Assembly (NCBI GenBank): GCA_023435435.1
Contig: JAEYRW010000055.1
Location: 1-25,029, forward strand
Source: Bacillota bacterium
GTDB lineage: Bacteria; Bacillota; Clostridia; Christensenellales; Aristaeellaceae
Reading direction: 5' to 3'
Length of the DNA stretch: 25,029 bases
The notes under the pieces are model-generated. The model was not told where the DNA came from, did no database searches, and saw only the letters and a list, made by a program, of their open reading frames with translations. Positions within the stretch are counted from its first letter, which is position 1, and every line of letters begins with the position of its first letter. A program made the position numbers and the translations under genes. Positions 7,216 through 14,235 of this stretch are shown piece after piece.

Positions 7216-10131
7216 ATGACGCGACGGAGAAACCGGGGACTGGCCGCGCTGCTTATGGCGTGCCTGCTTCTCTTGGGCACGCTGTCGTCCGCGTGGGCGA
7301 CGGAGGCGCTGAATTACACCATCTCCGATCTGGACGCATGGTCGGAAGCGCGCGTACGGGAGCTGTATGGGGCGCTCATGGCCACCGCAAGCCTCGGCGA
7401 GGTCTATCCCATCATGGACGGCACGAGCGACGCCGCGTTCGCGTCGTTTCTGGCGGCGCTCCCGGCGGGGGAATCCGCCGCGCTGACGGCGCACCTGGAG
7501 GCGCTCGCACCCGCGCAGGAGACCTGGCGCGCGCCCGTCAATGACAGCGATGCCGCGCCGCTTTCGGGCCTGTCCGGGGAGGGCGCGTCGGGCGGTGCGG
7601 CGCTTTCCCAGAATGTGGCTGCAAACGCGGACGGCACGTACACGATCACGCTGGAGGCGTTTCTGACCGGCGACGCCCAAATTCCCGCGGACATCATACT
7701 GGTGCTCGATCAGTCGGAAAACATGGACGGTTCGTTTGGTTATGACTATGAAGCTGTGTATGGCGCGGACTACGCGTATCGGGAAGACGGCGGGCCGGCG
7801 TGCGATGCCTACGGTTTTGCGCAGGCGGGGCGCGCATTCTGGATCCGCATCGCGGACGGTGTCTATCAGTCCGTGACCAAAAGCACAAACCGCGACGCAA
7901 GCGGCTTTGATTTCTACTATTATGAAACGGACGGTGCGCGTTCGTACATTTATCCGAAGCTGGAAGCGGACCCCGGCGGCGCGTCGCGCGCCAACCCCTA
8001 TTCCGTGGCGCAGTTCTATACCCGATCCGGAACCCGGAAGCTGGATGCGCTCAAAGCGGCGGCCGCGGGCTTCGCGGCGGACATCGCCCAGAAGGCCAGA
8101 GGCGCGGACGGCGCGTTCGGCACGGCGGATGACGTCGGCCACCGGGTCGCCGTGATCGGCTTCGCGGACGCAGGAAACACGCAGCTTCTCACCGGCGCGG
8201 CGCTTCAGGACATGCGCACCTCCGCCGGACGAGGCAGCGTTGATGCCGCCATCGGCGCGCTCGGCGCACGGGGCTCCTCCTGTCCCCAATATGCCATGGA
8301 GATGGCGGGCAGCCTCTTTGATGCCAATCCGTCTCCCGCCGGGCAAAGGCGTGCCCGCGTGATTGTCTTTCTTTCAGGCGGCATGCCCGGGAACGGAGCC
8401 GCGTTCAGCGAGGCTGAGGCGAACGCGGCCATCGCCCGCGCGCGAACCGCAAAGGACGGCGGCGCGACGGTCTACGCGATTGGCATTTTCGCCGGCGCGG
8501 ACGGGAGCAGCCGCGGCGCGCTTGCAGGCGGCGACGAGGATCGATGCAACGCCTTCATGCAGCTTCTGTCCTCAAACTATCCGGACGCGACGTCCCTGAC
8601 GGGCGCGGGATCCCTGAACGCCCATCTCGGCGGCGGGAGCTGTTCTCTCTCCGCCGCGGGCCCGTCGGGTCTCGCGGGCGCGTTTGGGCGGATCGCAGAC
8701 CGGACCGCCGCCGAGGGTGGCACGGCAGGCGGCGCGACGGAAATACGGGGGATCGTCGCTCTCCCGTTTGCGCTCGCGGAAGGCGCGGCCGTCGCCCTGT
8801 ATGAGGCGGATTGCGCGGGAACGGATGAGGACGGGAACGAAAGCTGGGGCGCGCGCACGCCGTCGGACGCCGTGTTTGCGGTGGAATCGGACGCGGAAGG
8901 CCGCACCGTCATTTCCGCGACGGAATTTGATTTTGCCGAAAACCGCGTCTCCGGCGGCGGTACCCGCGGCCGAAAGCTCATCGTCGAATTCAGCGTCCGG
9001 GCGAGGGACGGCTTCCTGGGCGGAAACGGCGTGCCCATCTGCGACGCGGCCTCCGGCCTCTACGACGGCGAAGCCCTTCGGGCGGCATTCACCGTGCCTG
9101 TCGTCAACGTCCCGATTCGGGCGCTCGCCATAAAGCCCGTGGTGGATCAAAATGTCTATCTGCTGGGTGACATGTCCCCGGACGAGCTGCTGGCGGGGTT
9201 GGCGGGCACCCTGCTTTCAGCGGGCCAAAGCGAATACGTGGACATCGGCTTCCGCGTTTCGGCGGACGCGGAAGGCCTCGCCGACGCGGATTTCACGGAC
9301 TTGACGGCGGATTGCACATATTGGCTGACCGCAACCGTCTCGCCCAAGGCCGCGCCTGTGGAGGGCATCCCGGGCGCGGCCGCCGTGGCGACTTCGGTGC
9401 GGCAAACCGTCCAAATCAACGTTTTTACACCCGAATTGTCCTTCCGGGACGGCGAGGTGTGGTACGGGGCCGAAGCACCGGAAAATCCGGACGGCTTCGA
9501 TACCGAAAACTGGACGGACACCGTCTGGAAGCACGGCGAAACATCCGCCGCGGACGTCGCGATGACCGGAGCGGAGCCTGCGCTGAAGCTCGAATATACC
9601 CTCGTGTCCGGCGTCGCGGACGGCGTCGTGAACGCCAAGGGTGAGATCCCGGTGGCCGTGGCCGTCTGGCTGAACAACGGTGCGGCGGAGAGCCCGGATT
9701 GGGTGTGCGTGACGGACGCCGCCTCGTTTGCGCGCGCCGACAGTGCGCGGATGCGCGGTTTGACGGCAGCGGGTCCCGGCGACGCGGCATTCCTGCTTTA
9801 CGTCAACACCTGCGCGCTCACCGTCGCAAACACCGGCGGCGCGGCGGACGAAAGCTATGTGTTCAATATTTTCAAGGACGGCGCGGCATATATGACGGTT
9901 TCGGTCTGGGGGAACGCTTCCGTGACCATCGGCGAGCTGCCCATGGGCACATATACCGTCGCCGAGGAAGCGGCGTGGTCGTGGCGCTGGACGGGCACGA
10001 TGGGTGCCGAAGCGGTTCTTGACAGGTCGAATTCCGAGGCGCGCATTACCTGCGCCAACGCAGCCAACGGGAAGCTCGAGTGGCTGAATGGGTACGGCGC
10101 GGCGATGGCGCAAGCCGGGGAACGCGAATGA
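7216..10131 (+). CDS. Large exported VWA-like / CnaB-like surface protein
   Basis: A 971-residue secreted protein, possibly an adhesin or fibre tip. A signal peptide (residues 1-28) ends near AWA-TEA. A region of about 130 residues leads to a VWA-like fold (about 158-410) opening with IILVLDQSEN (Asp165, Ser167). The fold has a long insert rich in Tyr and Asp, VAVIGFAD, and a closing VIVFLSGGMPGNG. Two MIDAS positions differ from the usual DxSxS and TDG, so metal binding may be lost. Beta-rich domains of unknown family fill 500-850. A C-terminal module (about 866-971) with YVFNIFKDG and MGTYTVAEE resembles CnaB-type repeats. No LPxTG-type signal or C-terminal membrane segment is present. ATG 7216 follows GGGAGG by 7 bases. 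Retention may depend on partners encoded next to it. Confidence 0.8.
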   Translation: MTRRRNRGLAALLMACLLLLGTLSSAWATEALNYTISDLDAWSEARVRELYGALMATASLGEVYPIMDGTSDAAFASFLAALPAGESAALTAHLEALAPAQETWRAPVNDSDAAPLSGLSGEGASGGAALSQNVAANADGTYTITLEAFLTGDAQIPADIILVLDQSENMDGSFGYDYEAVYGADYAYREDGGPACDAYGFAQAGRAFWIRIADGVYQSVTKSTNRDASGFDFYYYETDGARSYIYPKLEADPGGASRANPYSVAQFYTRSGTRKLDALKAAAAGFAADIAQKARGADGAFGTADDVGHRVAVIGFADAGNTQLLTGAALQDMRTSAGRGSVDAAIGALGARGSSCPQYAMEMAGSLFDANPSPAGQRRARVIVFLSGGMPGNGAAFSEAEANAAIARARTAKDGGATVYAIGIFAGADGSSRGALAGGDEDRCNAFMQLLSSNYPDATSLTGAGSLNAHLGGGSCSLSAAGPSGLAGAFGRIADRTAAEGGTAGGATEIRGIVALPFALAEGAAVALYEADCAGTDEDGNESWGARTPSDAVFAVESDAEGRTVISATEFDFAENRVSGGGTRGRKLIVEFSVRARDGFLGGNGVPICDAASGLYDGEALRAAFTVPVVNVPIRALAIKPVVDQNVYLLGDMSPDELLAGLAGTLLSAGQSEYVDIGFRVSADAEGLADADFTDLTADCTYWLTATVSPKAAPVEGIPGAAAVATSVRQTVQINVFTPELSFRDGEVWYGAEAPENPDGFDTENWTDTVWKHGETSAADVAMTGAEPALKLEYTLVSGVADGVVNAKGEIPVAVAVWLNNGAAESPDWVCVTDAASFARADSARMRGLTAAGPGDAAFLLYVNTCALTVANTGGAADESYVFNIFKDGAAYMTVSVWGNASVTIGELPMGTYTVAEEAAWSWRWTGTMGAEAVLDRSNSEARITCANAANGKLEWLNGYGAAMAQAGERE

Positions 10132-10150
10132 CGCGGCGGAGGAGGCAGGA

Positions 10151-10711
10151 ATGGATCCGATGAAAAGGGTACACCGGCGGGGGATTCCCCGCGGCAAAAG
10201 GCGCAAAATAGTCTTTCTCGTTGCCGTTCTGACGGTGCTTGTCGGCGCGTTGGCCACGGGTGGGACCATCGCCTGGCTGACGACGGACGCGGCGCCTTTG
10301 AAAAACAGCTTCGCGTCCGCACGGGTGACGTGCGCGGTGGACAAAACCTTTGACGCCGCAACCATGAAACTGACGAACGTGCGCGTCCGCAACACGGGAG
10401 ACACCTCCGCCTATCTGCGGGTGCGGCTCGTGACGTACCGCCAGAACGCCGCCGGCGAGATCATCGGGGGCGCGGCGGCGCTTCCCGGCTTCACGCCGGG
10501 AAGCGGATGGGAGCGGGCGGACGGCTATTATTACTACGCGGACCCGGTTCCGGCGGGCGGCAGCACGGCTGCGCTGATTGCGGAATGCGCGCTGAATACA
10601 TACGAAAACGGCGAATCCCAGGTTCTGGAGGTTCTTGCGGAGGCGGTGCAGAGCGCGCCCGCGCGCGCCGTCCAGGAGGCGTGGGGCCGCATACCCGCGA
10701 AGGGGATGTGA
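10151..10711 (+). CDS. SipW-dependent exported protein 5, divergent
   Basis: A 186-residue exported protein. The N-terminus is strongly basic (residues 4-19), followed by a hydrophobic core and TGGTIAWLTTDAAPLKNSF at about residues 36-54, a SipW-type pattern lacking the final FTxG. The mature domain contains LTNVRVRNTGDTSAYLRVRL, the YYYYADPVPAGG strand resembling protein 4, and ends LAEAVQSAPARAVQEAWG, the shared AVQ plus A-x-x-A-W ending. ATG 10151 lies five bases after AGGAGG; ATG 10160 is possible but worse spaced. It begins 19 bases after the VWA-like gene and ends 5 bases before the VPETG gene, so it may be an adaptor between fibre and tip or anchor. That role is inference. Confidence 0.78.
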   Translation: MDPMKRVHRRGIPRGKRRKIVFLVAVLTVLVGALATGGTIAWLTTDAAPLKNSFASARVTCAVDKTFDAATMKLTNVRVRNTGDTSAYLRVRLVTYRQNAAGEIIGGAAALPGFTPGSGWERADGYYYYADPVPAGGSTAALIAECALNTYENGESQVLEVLAEAVQSAPARAVQEAWGRIPAKGM

Positions 10712-10716
10712 GGAAA

Positions 10717-11364
10717 ATGCGCATGAATCGGATTCGGATCATGGGGATTTGTCTGTCCTTTTTGCTGGCGTTCTGGCTGACGGCGGGGCGCACGGCGCTG
10801 GCGGCGACCGCCAGCGTAACATACGAGGGCGGCGCGGAAAAATTTGTTTTCCTGCCGGGCAATGGGTACAGCGAAAGCAGCCTTTTCCCGGGCTTTCTGA
10901 ACCTGCTGCCGGGCGACGAAATTGAGCAGAAGATCAAGGTGAAAAATACGTCCGGGAGAAGTGTGCGTATTTATCTGCGCGCGGGTTCCGTGAACGGTGC
11001 CGACGGCGACTACCTGAACAGCCTGGACATGCGCGTGCGTGCGGCGTCCGACGAGATTTTTGACGCGCAGGCGGGTCAGCGCGGCGGCCTTGCCGCCAAC
11101 ACGCTTCTGGGTACGCTCCGGGATGGCGGAAGTACGGAGCTGACGGTGGTGCTGGCAGTGCCCGCCACCCTCGGAAACGAGTACATGGAAAAACGCGGAG
11201 CCGTGCCGTGGACGTTCGTCGCGGAGGAAGTCGAGGATGTGGACGACGTGCCGGAAACCGGCGACCGGTTTGATGTCACCGTTTGGCTGGGGGCGGCGGG
11301 CGTTCCGGCCGCGGCTTTGGCCGTTCTCCTGTTGACGCGCAAGAGGCGCGGGAAGGCCGCGTGA
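10717..11364 (+). CDS. Sortase-anchored surface protein with VPETG signal
   Basis: A 215-residue secreted protein with a complete sorting signal: VPETG at residues 178-182, a hydrophobic segment (about 188-207) and the basic tail TRKRRGKAA. A Sec signal peptide ends near ALA-ATA (about residue 30). The body has LLPGDEIEQKIKVKN, IYLRAGS and LGNEYMEKRGAVPWTFVAEE, a pattern I associate with small sortase-anchored proteins found near SipW or pilin genes in Clostridia. It is the only protein in this stretch with a recognisable sorting signal, so it is the likely substrate of a local sortase and possibly the wall anchor of the assembly. ATG 10717 and ATG 10723 are both possible starts. The stop overlaps the next start by four bases. 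Confidence 0.85.
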   Translation: MRMNRIRIMGICLSFLLAFWLTAGRTALAATASVTYEGGAEKFVFLPGNGYSESSLFPGFLNLLPGDEIEQKIKVKNTSGRSVRIYLRAGSVNGADGDYLNSLDMRVRAASDEIFDAQAGQRGGLAANTLLGTLRDGGSTELTVVLAVPATLGNEYMEKRGAVPWTFVAEEVEDVDDVPETGDRFDVTVWLGAAGVPAAALAVLLLTRKRRGKAA

Positions 11365-11546
11365 AACCGATTGAACGGGGCCGTACCTTCCCGGGTGCAC
11401 GGCGCGCGGGAAAGGGGCGCAGGATTCTGGCCGTCCTTTTGTTCGTTGTTTTTCTGCTCATCGCCGCGCGGATTGCCCTGCGTATGCGGGAGTACCGGGC
11501 GGGCGCCGCCTATTATGATTCGCTCCGCGCGCAGGTCCGCCAATGA
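11361..11546 (+). CDS. Small single-pass membrane protein, sortase B N-terminus-like
   Basis: A 61-residue protein starting at GTG 11361, which overlaps the preceding stop codon (GTGA). Residues 1-25 are basic, residues 26-42 form one membrane segment (ILAVLLFVVFLLIAARI), and the tail reads MREYRAGAAYYDSLRAQVRQ. This membrane anchor plus short helix resembles the start of many class B sortases, which have a membrane segment followed by a Tyr-rich helix before the catalytic fold. It could be a stand-alone helper of the sortase downstream or the severed anchor of a lost sortase. The downstream sortase has its own hydrophobic N-terminus and is in a different frame. The function is unknown; coding is supported by the coupled start. 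Confidence 0.65.
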   Translation: MKPIERGRTFPGARRAGKGRRILAVLLFVVFLLIAARIALRMREYRAGAAYYDSLRAQVRQ

Positions 11547-11554
11547 GCGGGAAC

Positions 11555-11574
11555 AAAGCGCGGGCCGCTTTTTT
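11555..11574 (+). terminator. Possible weak terminator/attenuator before second sortase
   Basis: A six-bp stem, AAAGCG with CGCTTT, around CGGGC, followed by more T residues to 11574. A competing AGCGG/CCGCT pairing (11546-11569) has the same T-run. It lies 38 bases before the sortase start, with no visible promoter between. Confidence 0.5.
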
Positions 11575-11612
11575 GACCAGGGCGCGGGAGAGGACGAAAA
11601 GGGGGGAGGGCA

Positions 11613-12656
11613 ATGCCAAGGCAGGTGATCCGTGCAGTCGCGGCGGTGACGGCGCTGCTCCTGACGCTTTCCTGGCCTGCCCTTGGGGAAGACGACGCCC
11701 GGCAGAACCGCGCCGTCGTAGAGGCGCTGTTTGCCGCGGCGGCGGGGACAACCACGGAGGAGGAACGCACTTTGCGCGCGGGCATGACGGAGGCGGAAGC
11801 CGCCCGCCGCGACGCCCAAAACGCCGCTTACCGGGCGCGCGCGCTGCCGTGGCTGATGGCGTCGCTGGAAACGGAGACAGCGTGCGCGCTGCCGTGGCTG
11901 ATGGCGTCGCTGGAAACGGAGACAGCGTCCGCGCCGGAGGAATGCCCGGAAATCCCATGGGACCCCGCGGACGCGTACGCGCTTTTCGGCACCACGCGGG
12001 CGGGGGCTTTCTACATTGCCCTCATGGCGGCGCACGGCTGCGGCGATGCCGAAAGCTGCCTGTCCGCCACGCGGGCGGCGTGCCGGGCCTGGCTTGCGGA
12101 GGTGGACGCGGCCGCCCTCGCGGAAATCAACGCCGACTATGCGTGCTGGATTTACTGTCCGGATTCGCGCATCGATTACCCGGTGGTGCGGGGAGACGAC
12201 AACCGAGATTATCTCGACAAACTGTTTGACGGGACGCCAAACGCGTGCGGGACGCTCTTTGTCGACGCGCGCAATCTCGCGGATTTCGGGGACCCGAACA
12301 CGCTGATCTACGGGCACCACATGCGCGACGGGAGCATGTTCAAGTCCATTACCTTCTATGGGGAACAGGCGTACTACGAGGCGCACCCCTACATGCTGAT
12401 TCTCACGCCGACGGAATCCCTTCTCGTGGAACTGTTCGCGGGATACGTCGCCCGCGCGGACGATTCCTGCTACGACATCGCCATCGGCGACCCGGAGGAT
12501 CTTGCGCGGTTCGCGCAGGCGGCAAAAGAAAAATCCGCCTTCGCGGCGGACTGCGTCATCGAGGCGGGGGACCGTCTGGTGACGCTCTCCACCTGCGCGT
12601 ATTCGTTTGCGGGCGCGCGCTTCGTCGCCGTCGGGAAGCTCGTTCCGATCAAGTAA
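11613..12656 (+). CDS. Class B-type sortase, second copy
   Basis: A 347-residue transpeptidase. Residues 1-25 form a signal or anchor helix ending near ALG-EDD. Residues 26-190 are an Ala-rich helical region with no clear family and an exact 15-residue tandem duplication. The catalytic domain follows: SRIDYPVVRGDDN, NTLIYGHHMRDGSMFKS (His235), Cys328 in TLSTCAY and Arg336 in GARFVAVGK, all in class B order. It is longer than typical class B sortases (about 240 residues) because of the N-terminal region. The ribosome site is a G-rich run three bases before ATG 11613, so the start is slightly uncertain. As the last gene before a strong terminator and close to the VPETG gene, it is the likeliest enzyme for that substrate. 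Confidence 0.92.
   Translation: MPRQVIRAVAAVTALLLTLSWPALGEDDARQNRAVVEALFAAAAGTTTEEERTLRAGMTEAEAARRDAQNAAYRARALPWLMASLETETACALPWLMASLETETASAPEECPEIPWDPADAYALFGTTRAGAFYIALMAAHGCGDAESCLSATRAACRAWLAEVDAAALAEINADYACWIYCPDSRIDYPVVRGDDNRDYLDKLFDGTPNACGTLFVDARNLADFGDPNTLIYGHHMRDGSMFKSITFYGEQAYYEAHPYMLILTPTESLLVELFAGYVARADDSCYDIAIGDPEDLARFAQAAKEKSAFAADCVIEAGDRLVTLSTCAYSFAGARFVAVGKLVPIK
11839..11928 (+). repeat. Perfect 45-bp tandem duplication inside sortase gene
   Basis: Two identical 45-base units (11839-11883 and 11884-11928) duplicate 15 residues including ALPWLMASLETETA. The frame is preserved. Absence of any mismatch suggests a recent event. Confidence 0.95.
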
Positions 12657-12670
12657 TCCAACGCGCCGTT

Positions 12671-12701
12671 GCGGGAGGCTCGCCCTTCCGCATTTTCTTT
12701 T
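12671..12701 (+). terminator. Intrinsic terminator of surface-assembly locus
   Basis: The 8-bp stem GCGGGAGG with CCTTCCGC (one G-U pair), loop CTCGC, is followed by ATTTTCTTTT. It lies 14 bases after the sortase stop and closes the long gene series. Confidence 0.9.
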
Positions 12702-12738
12702 GCCGCAAATTGCGGCGTCGGCTGATTTCTGGTATACT
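12702..12738 (+). promoter_or_regulatory. Sulfatase promoter with dyad over -35
   Basis: The -35 box TTGCGG (12710-12715), a 17-bp spacer and an extended -10 TGGTATACT (12730-12738) form a good sigma-A promoter. The perfect inverted repeat GCCGCAA-A-TTGCGGC (12702-12716) covers the -35, so a repressor or activator site is possible. Confidence 0.75.
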
Positions 12739-12758
12739 GGCGGCATGCGCTTCATTCC

Positions 12759-12778
12759 GCCCGGCGGTTGCGCCGGGC
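12759..12778 (+). promoter_or_regulatory. 5' UTR hairpin of sulfatase mRNA
   Basis: A perfect 8-bp stem, GCCCGGCG with CGCCGGGC, with a GTTG loop. It lies between the predicted transcription start (about 12745) and the ribosome site AAAGGA (12790-12795). No T-run follows. Stability or translation control is possible. Confidence 0.55.
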
Positions 12779-12804
12779 TTGCGATTTCGAAAGGAATATG
12801 ACCC

Positions 12805-14226
12805 ATGAACAAACAGCCGAATCTGATTTACGTCTTTGCGGACCAACTGCGCCGCGACGCGGTGGGCTTTGGCGGCGTCGACCGGGGACTCACGCCCAAC
12901 TTAGACGCGCTCAGCCGCCAGAGTCTGAATCTGGTCAATGCCGTTTCCGGACACCCGGTGTGCGCGCCCTACCGCGCGTCCCTCTTTACCGGGAAATATA
13001 CCACAAGCACAGGCATGGTGATCAATGAAATCCGCCTGAACCCCGCCCATCACCCGCGCTGCTTCGCCCATCTGCTCGGCGAAAGCGGCTACGAAAGCGC
13101 CTACATCGGCAAGTGGCATATGTACGCCAACGAGCTGGGCAATCACTTAGACCCCCAAAATTCCTTCATACCCAAGGGGCCTCACAGGCTGGGGTTTGAC
13201 GGGTACTTCGCCGCGTACAACTTCCACCACGAATACTACGGCGCGCCGGCTTACTATCACCTTGACACGCCCGAGAAGATATACCACGAAGGCTACGAAC
13301 CCGACTGCCAGACGGACATGGCCATTTCTCAGCTCGCGCGGCTGCGCGCCCAGGACAGGCCTTTCGCGCTCTTCCTTTCCCTGGGCACGCCCCACGATCC
13401 CTGGGTGCCCGGGAACGTGCCGCCGGACTGCCTCGCCCGCGTCAAGGACCTCGAATTCCATCTGCCGTCCAATTATCTTCCTGAAAATGATCCCCACGCG
13501 GACGGCTGGGCCAGGCTGAGCTCGGCGGAGCGCGCGGAACTGACGGACTGGATGCGCTGCTATTATGCCATGGTGGCCAACCTCGACGACAACATCGGGC
13601 GGCTGACGGAGGCGGTCCGCGCCCTGGGACTTGACGAAAACACCATTCTGGTCTTTACATCCGACCACGGCGAGCTGTTCGGCGCGCATGGCCGCCGCGC
13701 GAAGAACATCTTCTACGACGAGGCGGTGCGGGTGCCCTTCCTCGTCCGCTGGCCGGGCGTGCTCGCACAGGGTGAAGAGCGGGACATCTGTCTGAACACC
13801 GTGGACGTCATGCCGACGCTCCTTCGGCTCATGGGCCTTGAAATTCCGTCCGAGACGGAGGGTGCGGATCTGAGCCTGTATCTGCGCGACAAAAACAAGA
13901 CCACGGAGGACGGCTCCCTGATGATGTGCACCGGCCCCACCGCCGTCTTCGGCGACGGCTGCGAATGGCGCGCCTACCGCACCAAGCGGCATACCTACGC
14001 CACATTCAAGCAGGACGGCAAGGAGCTCCTGTTTGACAACATCGCCGACCCGTACCAGATGAACGACCTTTCGGGAGACCCCGCCTGCGCGGCGCTGATG
14101 CGCGATTTGCGCGAGAGGATGCGCGGCCGCATGGCCCTCATCGGGGACAATTTCGAACGGAATTCCTATTATGAGGCGCATTGGGTGGAGGGCCGTGACA
14201 TTGTCCGGACGGCCACCTGCCGCTGA
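12805..14226 (+). CDS. Formylglycine-dependent sulfatase
   Basis: A 473-residue hydrolase that removes sulfate esters, here with no recognisable signal peptide and so probably cytoplasmic. The N-terminal strand LIYVFADQLRRD supplies metal ligands (Asp13). Cys53 in the C-x-P-x-R motif CAPYR (residues 53-57), followed by SLFTGKY, is the residue converted to formylglycine; in anaerobes this is usually done by a radical SAM maturase, not seen in this window. Asp287-His288 in TSDHGELFGAHG complete the metal site. Length and motif order fit the S1 family, but the natural substrate (glycan, phospholipid or other ester) cannot be read. AAAGGA lies 9 bases before ATG 12805. It has its own promoter. 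Its stop is nine bases from the stop of the convergent MerR-type gene, leaving no room for a terminator. Confidence 0.92.
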   Translation: MNKQPNLIYVFADQLRRDAVGFGGVDRGLTPNLDALSRQSLNLVNAVSGHPVCAPYRASLFTGKYTTSTGMVINEIRLNPAHHPRCFAHLLGESGYESAYIGKWHMYANELGNHLDPQNSFIPKGPHRLGFDGYFAAYNFHHEYYGAPAYYHLDTPEKIYHEGYEPDCQTDMAISQLARLRAQDRPFALFLSLGTPHDPWVPGNVPPDCLARVKDLEFHLPSNYLPENDPHADGWARLSSAERAELTDWMRCYYAMVANLDDNIGRLTEAVRALGLDENTILVFTSDHGELFGAHGRRAKNIFYDEAVRVPFLVRWPGVLAQGEERDICLNTVDVMPTLLRLMGLEIPSETEGADLSLYLRDKNKTTEDGSLMMCTGPTAVFGDGCEWRAYRTKRHTYATFKQDGKELLFDNIADPYQMNDLSGDPACAALMRDLRERMRGRMALIGDNFERNSYYEAHWVEGRDIVRTATCR

Positions 14227-14235
14227 TTTCAAGCG

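Noticed and set aside
12759..12778. Terminator before the sulfatase gene
   Set aside because: Strong stem but no T-run, and it lies downstream of the gene's own promoter.
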